Notes under the pieces: generated by a model | What the model was told of the DNA's origin: nothing | Database searches by the model: none | The model's input: the letters and a program-made list of their open reading frames with translations, nothing else | Assembly: GCA_016794345.1 (NCBI GenBank) | Contig: JAEUKE010000117.1 | Span: forward strand, 1-64,000 | Origin: Myxococcales bacterium | GTDB taxonomy: Bacteria > Myxococcota_A > Polyangia > Polyangiales > Polyangiaceae | Length of the DNA stretch: 64,000 bases | Reading direction: 5' to 3' | Program-made: the position numbers and the translations under genes | In this document: in pieces, positions 50,478 through 60,337 of the stretch | How the letters are laid out: each line of letters begins with the position of its first letter | How positions within the stretch are numbered: position 1 is the first letter of the stretch

Positions 50478-52408
50478 GGGCCCGCGACCGTGAGGGCCAA
50501 GCCGCCGAGGAGGGCGCCCAAGGTCAGCGCGCGCGGAGCCAACGAGGCGGGCGAGGTGCGCAGCGCGTCGTTCGAGCGGTCTTCGTCCACCAGGACGAGG
50601 TTGTCAGGATCGACGACGACGGCCACGGCGCGCGCCCCCGTCTTCGCGGTGAGCTTCGCGAAGGTCCCGCGACCGTTCCAGGGGATTCGCGTCCGACCTC
50701 CACCTTCGTCGAGCACCTCGAGCGCGACCGGCACCTCCAGGTCACCGCGCCGGCGCACGGTCACGTTGACGCGAAACCCGCCTTCGTCGCGCGGCTCACT
50801 GGTGAGCGAGGCCGGCTCGAAGTCGACCCAACCTCGTTCGAAGACGGCCCGGTGGAAAAATGCCGCCGGCTGGTCCCCTCCTGCCTCTCGAATCGCCGCC
50901 TCGAGCGCGAGGGGACCGGGGTGACCGAAGCGGTGCTCGCGGGCGTAGGCGCCGACTGCACGGAGCGCCGCGCCGTCCCAGACGCGATCGATCGTGCGCA
51001 AGACGGTCGCAGCGCGGGCATAGACGAGGCCGCCGTAGTCGCCTCCGGTGGCGAACCCGTTCGCGGAGGTGGCGATGGGCGCCGCCTGCGCGAGGCCCGG
51101 CCGCGTGGCCCGATCGACCGCGTCGAGCTCGAGCGGGAGCAACGAGGTGACCGAGTGCCCGTAGGCGCGCCGGAGCGCCTCCCCTGTCGCGTAGGTCGTG
51201 AGCCCTTCGTCCAGGAACGGGAACGCGTTTTCGTTCGTGGCGACCAGACCGTAGAACCACTGATGCGCGAGCTCGTGCAGCGTCAGGTGCTCGAGGACGA
51301 GCACCGGCGCGTGAGCCAGCCAGAACGGCCCGCCCGTGGTGATGAGCGTCGGGTACTCCATGCCGCCGGCCTCCGCGGCCGAGTCGGGCGGGTGCACGAT
51401 CGTCAGCGTCCGGTACGGGTACGCGCCGAACGCCTCCCCGTAGACCGCGAGCCCGCGGGCGGCGGCCTCGAGCTCGGCGTCGGCGGCCGCCTCGAGGCCC
51501 GGCGGAAACAGACAGCGGAGCTCCACCCCGCCGGACTCTCGCGTGCGCTCCTGGAAGCGGTCCCATGCAGCAAACGCGAAGTCGTGCACGCCGCGTTGCT
51601 CGAACGTGTGGCGCGCCCGACCTTCCGACGCGGCGACGGCCTGCGCGGCGCCCGTCGCGCCGACGACGAATCCTTGCGGCACGTCGATCACGACACGATA
51701 GTCGGCAAAGTCCGCGTAGAACTCGCTCAGACGCTGGTAAGGGAAGTGGGCGAAGGTGCCGTCCGGCTCGAGCTTGGCCACCTTCGGGAACCACTGGGAG
51801 ACCATGTGGAAGGACCCCGCGTACCCGGCGCGGAGGACGACGGACGGCAGCTTCGTCGCGAACGCGAGCTCGACGTCGAGGCTCGCGCCCGGCGCGACCT
51901 CCTGCCCCAGCTCGACGCGGATATCGGTCGCGTCGTCCGGATCGCCGGGCGTGTGCGCCTCCGCCGTCCAGAGGTCGCGGCCGAGCTGCCGCACGAAGAA
52001 CCGCTTCACCTCGATGTGCCCCCCGTCGGCGGCGGCGCTCCCGCGAAAGCCACCGATCTTGTCGCGCCGAAAGACCGTCCGCTCATGTGCGAACGCGTTC
52101 ATGTAGAGGTGAACCCAGAGCTCGCGCACCGGTCGCTCCGAGGTGTTCGTCCACCGAATGGAGCCCGAGCCTTCCACGGTGTGGGCTTCCGGATCGAGGC
52201 GCGCCTCGAGATCGTAAGACACGACCGGCACGACCTCGTCGAGCCCTCGCAGCTCGCCGCTTCGTCGGTCAGCCGGAGGCGCTGGCTGGCCCAGCGCGAC
52301 CGCGTCCGGGCGAGCCCCCGTGAAGAGCCCCGCCGCCCAGGCGAGGGCGAGCACACCGGCGCCGAGCTCCGCCCCGCGCCGGAGCGCGGCGCTTCGCCGA
52401 GTGCTCAC
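50474..52408 (-). CDS. M1-family metallopeptidase
   Basis: A 644-aa aminopeptidase-type gluzincin. A hydrophobic N-terminal segment (GVLALAWAAGLFTGA) suggests export or membrane anchoring, and the C-terminal end is hydrophobic too. The exopeptidase-type motif is GGMEYP (GAMEN equivalent), followed by HELAHQWF and the third ligand Glu in FLDEGLTTY, 18 residues on; Tyr residues of the active site lie downstream. Start is GTG 52408, overlapping the previous gene's stop. It probably degrades peptides in the periplasm or outside the cell. Confidence 0.9.
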   Translation of the reverse strand: MSTRRSAALRRGAELGAGVLALAWAAGLFTGARPDAVALGQPAPPADRRSGELRGLDEVVPVVSYDLEARLDPEAHTVEGSGSIRWTNTSERPVRELWVHLYMNAFAHERTVFRRDKIGGFRGSAAADGGHIEVKRFFVRQLGRDLWTAEAHTPGDPDDATDIRVELGQEVAPGASLDVELAFATKLPSVVLRAGYAGSFHMVSQWFPKVAKLEPDGTFAHFPYQRLSEFYADFADYRVVIDVPQGFVVGATGAAQAVAASEGRARHTFEQRGVHDFAFAAWDRFQERTRESGGVELRCLFPPGLEAAADAELEAAARGLAVYGEAFGAYPYRTLTIVHPPDSAAEAGGMEYPTLITTGGPFWLAHAPVLVLEHLTLHELAHQWFYGLVATNENAFPFLDEGLTTYATGEALRRAYGHSVTSLLPLELDAVDRATRPGLAQAAPIATSANGFATGGDYGGLVYARAATVLRTIDRVWDGAALRAVGAYAREHRFGHPGPLALEAAIREAGGDQPAAFFHRAVFERGWVDFEPASLTSEPRDEGGFRVNVTVRRRGDLEVPVALEVLDEGGGRTRIPWNGRGTFAKLTAKTGARAVAVVVDPDNLVLVDEDRSNDALRTSPASLAPRALTLGALLGGLALTVAGP

Positions 52409-53883
52409 AGGCGGAGCGAGTCGACGACCACGACGCCTTGCTCGCGCATTTCGTAGAGGAGCCGCAGCGCGTCGAGCTGCGGCATCCCCGACATGTCGAG
52501 GATCTCGTCGAGCGTCGCCACGCCGTCGATCAGGGAGATGAGGAAGCCCGAGCGGTGGTCGAGGCTGAGGCCTTGGATCTCGTCCGATCGCATGGCCACC
52601 CGGAGCACCTGCTCTCCGCTGCCGAGTCGGCCGAGGTACATCTGCGCGAGCGCGTCACGGGCGCTCTCCAGGTAGCGCTGCGCCGCGGCGTGGTCCGGGA
52701 TCCGCTCGAGGAGCGCCTCCGCGCGCAGCGCGGCGCCGAAGTAGTCACCCCGATCGAAGCGCTCCTGGATGGGCACGAGGTCGGGGTCGTCCTCCGAGAG
52801 GACAGCGAGCGCCTCGGCTTCCGAAAGCGAGGCGTCTTCGACCTCGATGCTCTCCGGCACGACGCTGATCGCGGGCGGCTCGGAGGGGCTCGGGGCAGGA
52901 GCCGGCGCCGCGACCTGAGTCGTCACGAGGGGCGTGGGCCGCGCGTTCGCGCGCGTGGCCGGGCTGGCCGGCGTCGCCTTGGCCGGCGGCGCTTTGGTTT
53001 GAGGCCTCGTGAGCGACGGCAGGCGAGCGCTCGGAGCGACGAGCGGCGTTCGCGTCGCCTCGGTCGGCTCGGCGTTCGCCGCGCTCGGGGACCGCGCAGG
53101 AGGCTCGGGCGGCGGTCGGCTCGACCGCGCGGTCGCGAGCATCTCGTCGACGGGGAGCGAGTCCAGGTCCTCCGTATCCGAAGGCTCAGCCGGGGGCGGG
53201 CTGGTCACCGCGCGCAAGCGCTCGGCCAGCTCCTCCGCCTGCAGGCCGCGCTCGGACCGAGGCGCGGCCCCGGTCTCGGGCTCGCCGAGGAGATCCAGGC
53301 CGTCGAGGTGGAGGTCGAGCGGCGGCTGCGAGGTCGGCCGCGCTCCCGGCTCCGCCATGGCCGGATGGCTCACCAATGTCGTCTTGCGCTGCTGCGCCAT
53401 CACCTTGCGCGGGAGGTTCTCCGACGCCAGGCGGAGAGAGCGACTCGCGACGGTCGGCGACGGCTTCGAGGACGACGGCTTCGGTGCCTCGGGCTTGGGA
53501 GCAAACACGCCTGCCGGCGGTGTCGGCCTGCTGTGGATGGGGTCGAACGTCTTCTTGCCCGATTCCTTGTCCACCGACGGTGGGCTCGGGGCGCGCCCGC
53601 CGAGACGGATCGTGCTGCCAGCTGCGCGCGTACGCATCTGCTTCAGCTCTTCGTCCGTCGCGCGCCGCGTGGTCGGCGGCTCCGAGATCGGCGCACCGTC
53701 CGTGCTGGCCGAGGCGAGCGCGGCATCCATCCCCGGCGGGCTCGACGGGGTGGTCGCCTCGGACTCCCGCAGGCTCCCACGGAAGTTCGCGAGGAGCCGC
53801 GCAGAGTCTACCGCGCGGGTGACAGGGGCCTCTTCGTCCCCGTCGTCCCACCCGGAGTCGACTTCGTCTTCGTCGCCGCTCAC
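52405..53883 (-). CDS. Pro-rich scaffold-like protein with C-terminal winged-helix-type module
   Basis: A 492-aa cytoplasmic protein. The first 330 residues are low-complexity (Pro/Ala/Ser/Thr) with acidic patches. From about 350 on there is a short TPR-like helical part (FDRGDYFGAALRAEALLERIPDHAAAQRYLESARDALA) and a final module SGFLISLIDGVATLDEILDMSGMPQLDALRLLYEMREQGVVVV. That module is also found, in similar form, at the N-terminus of the J-domain protein nearby. Start is GTG 53883, 16 bp after dnaK's stop. No known function; it may link signalling proteins to the DnaK system. Confidence 0.72.
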   Translation of the reverse strand: MSGDEDEVDSGWDDGDEEAPVTRAVDSARLLANFRGSLRESEATTPSSPPGMDAALASASTDGAPISEPPTTRRATDEELKQMRTRAAGSTIRLGGRAPSPPSVDKESGKKTFDPIHSRPTPPAGVFAPKPEAPKPSSSKPSPTVASRSLRLASENLPRKVMAQQRKTTLVSHPAMAEPGARPTSQPPLDLHLDGLDLLGEPETGAAPRSERGLQAEELAERLRAVTSPPPAEPSDTEDLDSLPVDEMLATARSSRPPPEPPARSPSAANAEPTEATRTPLVAPSARLPSLTRPQTKAPPAKATPASPATRANARPTPLVTTQVAAPAPAPSPSEPPAISVVPESIEVEDASLSEAEALAVLSEDDPDLVPIQERFDRGDYFGAALRAEALLERIPDHAAAQRYLESARDALAQMYLGRLGSGEQVLRVAMRSDEIQGLSLDHRSGFLISLIDGVATLDEILDMSGMPQLDALRLLYEMREQGVVVVDSLRL

Positions 53884-53899
53884 GCGCTGATCGCCTGGG

Positions 53900-55726
53900 T
53901 CAGTGAGGACGCGAGACGACGCCCTTGAACATGCGATGGGTCCGGCTCAACGCCTCCATCTGCTCCTTCACGGAGTTGGCGTCTTTCTTGTCCATCGCTT
54001 CGCGCGTCTTCTGCAGGATGCCGCGCGCCTTGCTGAGCGCCTCGCGTCCGAAGTCGCTCGACGCGACGACCGACTCGACCTGGGGGAACATCTTCTCGAT
54101 GTCGGTGACGAGCTTCTCCGCCTCCTGGCGAACGCCCTCGAACTCGTCGCTCTCCTTGCTCTGGACGAGGAAGTCCTTGGCCTTGTCCATCATGGACTTG
54201 ACCTCGTCCTTCGTCAGGCCGCTCGAAGCGGTGACCTGGATGCTCTGCGCCTGGCCGGTCTCCAGATCCTTCGCGCTAACGCTGACGATACCGTCACTGT
54301 TGATCTCGAAATTGACCTCGATCTCGACCTGCCCCTTCGGCGCGCGCCGGAGGCCCGTGAGGATGAACTCGCCGAGAAGCTCGTTTTCGTTGGCTTGCTC
54401 GCTCTCGCCCTGCATGACGAGGATCTTCACCGCGGTCTGGTTGTCGCGGCTCGTCGTGAAGATTTTCGAGCGGCTCGTGGGGACCGTCGTGTTCTTCGGG
54501 ATGAGCTCCTCGAACTTCGATCCGGCCGTCATGATGCCCAGTGCGTGCGGCGTCACGTCGAGGAGGATCATCTCGCGGCTCTCGTCGACGAGCGCGGCGC
54601 CTTGCACGGCGGCGCCGAGGCCGACGACCTCGTCCGGGTGGACGCCCTTGCATGGCTCGCGGGCGAAGAACTTCGTCACGGCCTCCTGGACCGCGGGCAT
54701 TCGGGTCATGCCGCCCACCAGCACGACCTCCTCGATCTCGTCTTTGTCGAGCCGCGCGTCTTCCAGCGTCTGCCGGCAGATCTCGACGCAGCGCTCGATC
54801 AGGTCCTCGCAGAGCTGCTCGAGCGTGGCGCGGCTGAGCGCGCGCTGGAGGTGGAGCGCGTCGTTGCGACCGCTCGAGATGATGAACGGCAGGTTGATCT
54901 CGGTCTCGGTGACGCCCGAGAGCTCACACTTCGCCTTCTCGGCTGCGTCCTTCAGGCGCTGGAGGGCCATGCGATCTTGGCGCAAGTCCACGCCGTTCTG
55001 CTCTTTGAAGCCGTCGACCAGCCAGTCGATGATCCGACCGTCGAAGTCCTCGCCGCCGAGGAACGTGTCGCCCGCCGTCGCGATGACCTTGAACACCCCG
55101 CCGGAGCTGATCTCCAGGATGGAGATGTCGAACGTGCCGCCGCCGAGATCGAAAACGGCGAGGACCTTGTCGACGTTCTTGCCGAAGCCGTACGCCAGCG
55201 CGGCTGCGGTCGGCTCGTTGATGATGCGGATGACGTCGAGCCCGGCGATGGTGCCGGCGTCCTTCGTGGCCTGACGTTGGTTGTCGTTGAAGTACGCCGG
55301 GACCGTGATGACAGCCTTCGTCACGGGCTCGTTCAGGTAGTCCTCCGCGAAGAGCTTCACCTCCTGGAGGATCATCGCGCTCATCTCGGGGACGCTGTAG
55401 GTCTTGTCACGCAGGACGATGCGCACGTCGCCGTGGGGACCCTCGACGATCTTGTAGGAGGCCGTCGAGACCGCGTTCTTGACCTGGGGGCTCGTCCACT
55501 TTCGGCCGATGAGCCGCTTGGCGGCGTAGACGGTGTTCTCGGCGTTGGTGATCGCTTGTCGTTTCGCGATGTGACCCACCAGGCGCTTGCCCGCCTCGGT
55601 GATCGCGACCATCGACGGGGTCGTCTTGTAACCGCCCCGGTTGGGGATGACCGTAGGGACTCCGTCCTCGACGATCGCAACGCAGGTGTTGGTCGTACCC
55701 AGGTCGATTCCAAGAACGCGTTCCAT
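53900..55726 (-). CDS. dnaK: Hsp70 chaperone DnaK (paralog)
   Basis: A 608-aa Hsp70. The ATPase domain shows GIDLGTTNTCVAIVEDG, AYFNDNQRQATKDAG, INEPTAAALAYG, FDLGGGTFDISIL and EVVLVGGMTRMPAVQ; the substrate domain and short lid follow. ATG 55726 is the family start. It ends without the EEVD-type or long Gly-rich tail of typical DnaK and no grpE/dnaJ operon is adjacent, so it is probably a specialised second copy rather than the heat-shock DnaK. Myxobacteria are known for several hsp70 paralogs, such as SglK, which is needed for social motility. Upstream lies a J-domain protein on the same strand. Confidence 0.93.
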   Translation of the reverse strand: MERVLGIDLGTTNTCVAIVEDGVPTVIPNRGGYKTTPSMVAITEAGKRLVGHIAKRQAITNAENTVYAAKRLIGRKWTSPQVKNAVSTASYKIVEGPHGDVRIVLRDKTYSVPEMSAMILQEVKLFAEDYLNEPVTKAVITVPAYFNDNQRQATKDAGTIAGLDVIRIINEPTAAALAYGFGKNVDKVLAVFDLGGGTFDISILEISSGGVFKVIATAGDTFLGGEDFDGRIIDWLVDGFKEQNGVDLRQDRMALQRLKDAAEKAKCELSGVTETEINLPFIISSGRNDALHLQRALSRATLEQLCEDLIERCVEICRQTLEDARLDKDEIEEVVLVGGMTRMPAVQEAVTKFFAREPCKGVHPDEVVGLGAAVQGAALVDESREMILLDVTPHALGIMTAGSKFEELIPKNTTVPTSRSKIFTTSRDNQTAVKILVMQGESEQANENELLGEFILTGLRRAPKGQVEIEVNFEINSDGIVSVSAKDLETGQAQSIQVTASSGLTKDEVKSMMDKAKDFLVQSKESDEFEGVRQEAEKLVTDIEKMFPQVESVVASSDFGREALSKARGILQKTREAMDKKDANSVKEQMEALSRTHRMFKGVVSRPH

Positions 55727-55857
55727 CTGACTCCAGTGCCTGAGGGGGCGATTCGGCTAGGAAGGCCCCGAAACGTGCCGCCGCGTCCGCCAGCGACACG
55801 GAAAGCATCCCACGGGTTCGAGACAAAGGGCGAGTGTTTTGGCGCGCGGCCCTGGCC

Positions 55858-58197
55858 TCACCGCTTCGGACGCCGGTCCGCTGCGTCGGGGTTCACGACG
55901 CTGTATGCCCCAGACAGCCTGGGCTGCAGCGGCGGCTGGGTGGGATGTTGTGGCTGCGGCTGTTGGGTCGAGTCGCCATCGGCGGCGACCGGGGGGAACG
56001 GCTTCGAAGGTGTCGGGCGCGTGTGGACGGAAGGGTCCGGGGCCTGGCCGAACGCGATCTGCGGGCTCGACGGCTGCGGGAGACGAAGGCCCGCCGCCTG
56101 CGGCACCACGCCGGATTGCCCCGCCTGAGCGGCGGAGACCTGCGGGTTTCCTGGTTGAAACGACGCCTGCGGGGAGTGGACTTGTTGTGCGAAGCCCACC
56201 TGCGCCGGAGGGTAGCCCGACTGGGGATGGGCCTGCTGCGGGTAGCCCTGCTGCTGCGGATAGCCCTGCTGCTGTTGCGGATAGCCCTGCTGCTGCGGAT
56301 AGCCCTGGTGCTGCGGGTAGCCCTGCTGCGGGTAGCCCTGCTGCTGCGGGTAGCCCTGCTGCGGATAGCCCTGCTGCTGCGGGTAGCCCTGCTGCGGATA
56401 GCCCTGCTGCTGCGGATAGCCCTGCTGCTGCGGGTAGCCCTGCTGCGGGTAGCTTTGCTGCGGCGCCGGCGCGGGCTGCGACGGGTACGCCGGCTGTTGA
56501 GCCGGGTACCCCTGTTGCGGCGGGTAGCTCGGCTGTTGCGGTGGGTAGCTCGGCTGTTGCGGCGGGTAGCTCGGCTGTTGCGGCGGGTAGCTCGGCTGCT
56601 GCGCAACGAACCCGGGTTGGGATGGCGAGCCCAGCCCCGATGGAGAGCCCAGCCGCGGGATGGCGGGCTGACCGGGGGACGACGGCGTGGGCGCTGCCGC
56701 CGCGGCCATCTGACCGGACCTGCGCGCCTCGCGCCTCTCTTGGGCGGCGCGCTCCTCCGAGATCTGCTGCATGTACTGCTTGATCGCGTCGCGCGCGGCG
56801 GCCACGTTGGCGGCGACCTTCTCGTCCTTGCCGCCGATCTCGAGCGCTCGATCGAGCTCGGCGTTTGCGCTGCTCTCGAACCCGGCGGCCATGAAGCAAT
56901 ACGCGAGGGTGATGCGCATCTGCGGCACCTTCGGCGCGAGCTCCACCGCGCGCCGACCGAGCTCGACCGCCCTCCGCGGGTTGGCCTGCCCGCGGAACGT
57001 CGCGAAGGCGGCGCGCTCGTGCAGCTTCGCGTCCTCCGGTCGTCCCTGGCACGCTTTCGAGAAGCTCACGGCGGCCTCGGCGAAGCGCTCCTGGTGGAGC
57101 TCGAACTCGCCCTGCCGCGCGAAGTTGTCCGCGAGCGCGGTCGCCGCGAGCGAGGCGACCTCGGCAGCCTCGCGCTGCACCGCGGCGTCGTTCGGCGCGA
57201 TGGACGCGGCGATCTTGAAGTAGTTGGCCGCAGCCGCCCACTCCGCCGCGCCGATCGCCTTGCGTCCGGCCGAGACGTAGTGATCGAGCTGCGCGCGCTG
57301 CGCTTCTTGTTTGGCGTATTCGTACCGGACGCGCAGCGCCTCGGCGGCGGCCTTCGGGTCCATGTACGGCTGCGCGGCCGCCTTCTCTTCGGGCGCGGGA
57401 GCCGCTTGTTTGTAGCGCCCCTTGCCGAGCTTCGCGGCGAGCGCGCGCTTCTTGTCGGCGAGATCCTGTTGTTTCTTCGCGTCGTTCGGGTCGACACCGG
57501 CCGCGGCGCGCGCCTGCTGCTCGATGGCCGTCTGCGCTTCCTGGATCGCCGCTTGCGCCTGCGAGAGGATCTCGCTCGCCTTGCGGTTCGCCTCGAAGGT
57601 CTTCAGGTACTCGTCGTATTCGGCCCGCTTCTGCTTCGAGGTGAGCGTGTCGTGCGCGAGCGTCAGGCGCGCGAAGATGGCCTCGATCTTCGGCTTGTAG
57701 CTGCCCAGGTTCCGCTTGAAGAACTTGTCCGGGTGAAACTCCGGCGCGATCGCGTAGTAGGCCGCCTTCACCTCCTTGCGATCGACGAGCTGGTGCAGAC
57801 CGAGCAGCTCGTAGAACGAGAGCCTCTCGAGCCTGCTGAAGGCGTCGAGGATCTGCTTCTTCTTTTCGAGATCGAGATCGACCGTCTCGGTCAGGAGCTT
57901 GTCGTCGTTGCTGGTGAGCTTCCCCAGCGCGCCGCCGAACGCCAGCGCGGCCGCGGCCTTTGTGGTCTTTTCGGTCTGCTCCTTCGCGAGCTTCGCGTCG
58001 TCGACGACCTCGGCCGCACCGAGCTCCACCAGTCGTTCGATGGCCCGCGCGACCGTGTCCACGTGGAAGCCGGTGAGCCGGGTGATGTCGGCGTCGGTTG
58101 CCTTGCCGTCGATCTTCGAAAAGACCGTCCCTTCCGCCGGCGTGAGGGGCAGCTTCTTGTAGTCGACGCCTGCGACGAGCCGGAGCTGACGGGCCAT
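55858..58197 (-). CDS. J-domain/TPR protein with Gln-Gly-Tyr-Pro repeat tail
   Basis: A 779-aa protein. Residues 1-70 form a winged-helix-like module ([44 protein letters not shown]). A J-domain follows at about residues 127-197 with HPD at 155-157. Long Ala-rich helices and TPR-like repeats ([61 protein letters not shown]) extend to about residue 480. The remainder is low-complexity, with four PQQPSYP repeats and about a dozen QGYPQQ-type repeats. It should stimulate the neighbouring DnaK's ATPase, with the tail driving assembly or condensate formation; the latter is inference. Confidence 0.88.
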   Translation of the reverse strand: MARQLRLVAGVDYKKLPLTPAEGTVFSKIDGKATDADITRLTGFHVDTVARAIERLVELGAAEVVDDAKLAKEQTEKTTKAAAALAFGGALGKLTSNDDKLLTETVDLDLEKKKQILDAFSRLERLSFYELLGLHQLVDRKEVKAAYYAIAPEFHPDKFFKRNLGSYKPKIEAIFARLTLAHDTLTSKQKRAEYDEYLKTFEANRKASEILSQAQAAIQEAQTAIEQQARAAAGVDPNDAKKQQDLADKKRALAAKLGKGRYKQAAPAPEEKAAAQPYMDPKAAAEALRVRYEYAKQEAQRAQLDHYVSAGRKAIGAAEWAAAANYFKIAASIAPNDAAVQREAAEVASLAATALADNFARQGEFELHQERFAEAAVSFSKACQGRPEDAKLHERAAFATFRGQANPRRAVELGRRAVELAPKVPQMRITLAYCFMAAGFESSANAELDRALEIGGKDEKVAANVAAARDAIKQYMQQISEERAAQERREARRSGQMAAAAAPTPSSPGQPAIPRLGSPSGLGSPSQPGFVAQQPSYPPQQPSYPPQQPSYPPQQPSYPPQQGYPAQQPAYPSQPAPAPQQSYPQQGYPQQQGYPQQQGYPQQGYPQQQGYPQQGYPQQQGYPQQGYPQHQGYPQQQGYPQQQQGYPQQQGYPQQAHPQSGYPPAQVGFAQQVHSPQASFQPGNPQVSAAQAGQSGVVPQAAGLRLPQPSSPQIAFGQAPDPSVHTRPTPSKPFPPVAADGDSTQQPQPQHPTQPPLQPRLSGAYSVVNPDAADRRPKR
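56240..56600 (-). repeat. In-gene minisatellite encoding PQQ(Q)GYP repeats
   Basis: Tandem 21- and 24-bp units (reading CAGGGCTATCCGCAGCAG-like on the minus strand) code for PQQPSYP repeats followed by alternating PQQGYP and PQQQGYP units. Nucleotide identity between units is high (TAGCCCTGCTGC recurs on the plus strand), pointing to recent expansion and likely length polymorphism between strains. Confidence 0.93.
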
Positions 58198-58276
58198 CCT
58201 TCCGGTCAGGTTACCCCCCCGATCGGCCGGCGCGCCAGGATTGTCCGGTTTTTCCGCCCGGGGGGGCCCGGGCCGG

Positions 58277-58864
58277 CTACTCGACTGGTTCGTCGCGCAG
58301 CGCCTCGTCGAGGACCTTTTCTTGAAGCGTCATCGCCGTGTCGAACGCCTGGAGCGCAGCGGCTCGGGCCGACTCTGCGCCGGCCTCGTCCCCCGCGTCG
58401 GACAGCGCCTTCATCCGCCGCTCGTGCACGACCCCTCGTGCCATGAAGAGGTTGGCGCGAAACAACGTGGGGTCCTTCGCGTGAGCCAGCCCGCGGTCGA
58501 CCTCTTTCTCGGCCTCGGCGAAGTCGCCATCCGCTGCGAGGATCTCGGCGACACGCGCGTGCGCGTCCGCGAGCACCTCGGCGACCTCCGGGGAGATGGC
58601 CGGGCGAGCCCCCTCGGTGAGCCTGCGGAGGTGACCGAGCGCGGCGCTGCGATCACCCTTGTCCAGGGCGAGATCGGCCGCGTGGTTGGCGGCCCGCGCC
58701 TTCGAGAGGAACGCGACCAACGTCTGGTCGACGACCGCCGGCCCCGAAGCCGATGCGGCGGGAGATCGGCCAGGAGCGTCTTCACTCCGGCAAGCGGACG
58801 TCGCGAGCCCCAACGTCAGGGCCACGAGCGTGAGGAGGCTTCGACCGCGCCGACGATCGCTCAC
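58277..58864 (-). CDS. Lipoprotein with TPR-like helices, third gene of sigma-factor operon
   Basis: A 195-aa lipoprotein. GTG 58864 overlaps the stop of the anti-sigma gene (GTGA) and is preferred over the longer frame. The signal peptide ends in ATSAC (lipobox Cys about residue 25). The mature part is a run of amphipathic helices ([49 protein letters not shown]) of TPR type. As the third gene of the ECF operon it may act as periplasmic sensor or effector for the anti-sigma factor. Confidence 0.78.
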   Translation of the reverse strand: MSDRRRGRSLLTLVALTLGLATSACRSEDAPGRSPAASASGPAVVDQTLVAFLSKARAANHAADLALDKGDRSAALGHLRRLTEGARPAISPEVAEVLADAHARVAEILAADGDFAEAEKEVDRGLAHAKDPTLFRANLFMARGVVHERRMKALSDAGDEAGAESARAAALQAFDTAMTLQEKVLDEALRDEPVE

Positions 58865-59538
58865 TCGAGCCCCCACGCGCGGTAGCGGTTCTGCCTCAGG
58901 TCGGAGGCGCGAGCCGCGGTGATCCTGTCCGCTCGCTCGCTCGTCTTTCCGCCGCCCTGGGGAAAGTCGTCGACCGAAAACAGGGGGGCGGTCGAGCGGA
59001 CCTCGACCATGCCCGGCAGCCGCCCGGTCTGCGCGGAAGGCAGGTCGCCTCCACGACCAGGGCTCGAGAGCCAGAGCCCCAGGACCCCCGCGGCGAGCGC
59101 CAGCGCGCCCGCGACCGCCGCGTAGACGGCGGTCGGTCGTGCGCGCCCCGAGCCGCGCAGCTCGCGGCGCAGGATCGCCTCGCTGCGGATCTCCGGCAGC
59201 TCGCGAGGCGAGTGCGCGGCCCGGATCGTCTCGGCGACGCGCGCGAGCGGGTGCTCCTCACGCGCCCAGCTCGAGCCTTCGAGCGCGCGGCGCAAGCCCT
59301 CGGCGGCCTCGCGCTCCGGCGCCTCCGCGGGCGGCTCTTCCCCGAGCACCGCGTCCTCACCGAGCACGCTCGCGAGGATGCGATCGTGCGCCTCCTGGGC
59401 GAGGTCTCGCGGGCGCGCTGCGGCCGCGAGGAGCGAGGCGAGCGGTTCCGCCCCGCCCTCGACGGCGCGGCGCCGTTCGTCGGCGCCAGCCTGCTCCTCG
59501 GCAGAGGGCGTGCTGTCCGGGAGGTCGTCGTCCTTCAT
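58861..59538 (-). CDS. Putative transmembrane anti-sigma factor
   Basis: A 225-aa protein encoded directly after an ECF sigma factor, overlapping it by 4 bp. ATG 59538 has GGAGG four bases upstream. The acidic N-terminal cytoplasmic part (MKDDDLPDSTPSAEEQA) and long helical region are followed by one transmembrane helix (TAVYAAVAGALALAAGVLGLWL, about residues 135-156) and a periplasmic tail. No ZAS motif was found; the anti-sigma role is inferred from gene order, overlap and topology. Confidence 0.7.
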   Translation of the reverse strand: MKDDDLPDSTPSAEEQAGADERRRAVEGGAEPLASLLAAAARPRDLAQEAHDRILASVLGEDAVLGEEPPAEAPEREAAEGLRRALEGSSWAREEHPLARVAETIRAAHSPRELPEIRSEAILRRELRGSGRARPTAVYAAVAGALALAAGVLGLWLSSPGRGGDLPSAQTGRLPGMVEVRSTAPLFSVDDFPQGGGKTSERADRITAARASDLRQNRYRAWGLE

Positions 59539-60143
59539 GACGCCTCCTTCTCGAGCTGGCCATCCATCTTCGCGATCGCTTTCTTGAGCGACGTGAGCGC
59601 TCGATGCAAAACCACGTCGAACGTCGCGACGGTCACGCCGAGCTCCTTCGCGACCTCCTCTCGGGAGCGCTCCTCGAGCACACGGAGACGGATCGCCCGC
59701 TCGTAGCGCGGGTTCAGCTGCCGCAGCGCGGCGTCGACCTTGGCGCGACCGGCCTCGAGGTCTCGAGCCTCGAGCACCTCCGCGTCCGGCGAGGAGGCGC
59801 CCGCTCGCTCGCTCTTGTCGATCTCCCGTGCCAGGTCCTCCGGCTCGAAGAGGCTCTCGCGCTTGCGGGCACGGAGAATGTCGAGCGCGATGCGGAGCGC
59901 CACGACTCGGAGCCAGGGATAGACCCCGCAGTCTTGCCACGTGTACTGGTCGAAACGCTCCACGACGCGCGCGTACGTCTCGGCGAGGGCATCCTGTGCG
60001 ATGGCCTCACTGCCGAGGCGCGGCAAGAGCACGGCTCGGTAGAGGGCTGGGCCATAGGCCCGCAGGATCTTCCCGAGCGCGGCACGATCGCCGGCTTTCG
60101 CGCGCTCGCAGAGCTCGCGCTCGAGAGCCGCTTCGAGCCTCAC
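59535..60143 (-). CDS. ECF-type sigma factor
   Basis: A 202-aa RNA polymerase sigma factor. Region 2 is visible as SEAIAQDALAETYARVVERFDQY...VYPWLRVVALRIALDILRARKRE, and region 4 as LRQLNPRYERAIRLRVLEERSREEVAKELGVTVATFDVVLHRALTSLKKAI. The length is right for ECF factors. Start is probably GTG 60143 (GTG 60152 is possible); the open frame beyond looks non-coding. It heads a three-gene operon with a membrane anti-sigma factor and a lipoprotein, so it likely responds to envelope stress. Confidence 0.9.
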   Translation of the reverse strand: MRLEAALERELCERAKAGDRAALGKILRAYGPALYRAVLLPRLGSEAIAQDALAETYARVVERFDQYTWQDCGVYPWLRVVALRIALDILRARKRESLFEPEDLAREIDKSERAGASSPDAEVLEARDLEAGRAKVDAALRQLNPRYERAIRLRVLEERSREEVAKELGVTVATFDVVLHRALTSLKKAIAKMDGQLEKEAS

Positions 60144-60337
60144 GACCGCCACCCGCGGGACAATACCCGCCCCCCACCCGCAATGCACCATCTTGACGGC
60201 GTGCCACTCTGGCCAGCCCGGAACGAACCGGGCGGCTTCCGAGGGAGCTAGGCAGATCGCGGTCACGAAAGGGGAACGCGGAGCCGCGCCCCCACCTTAC
60301 GGGGCTCCGGCCGACCGCTCGTGTCATAGTGCCGCGG

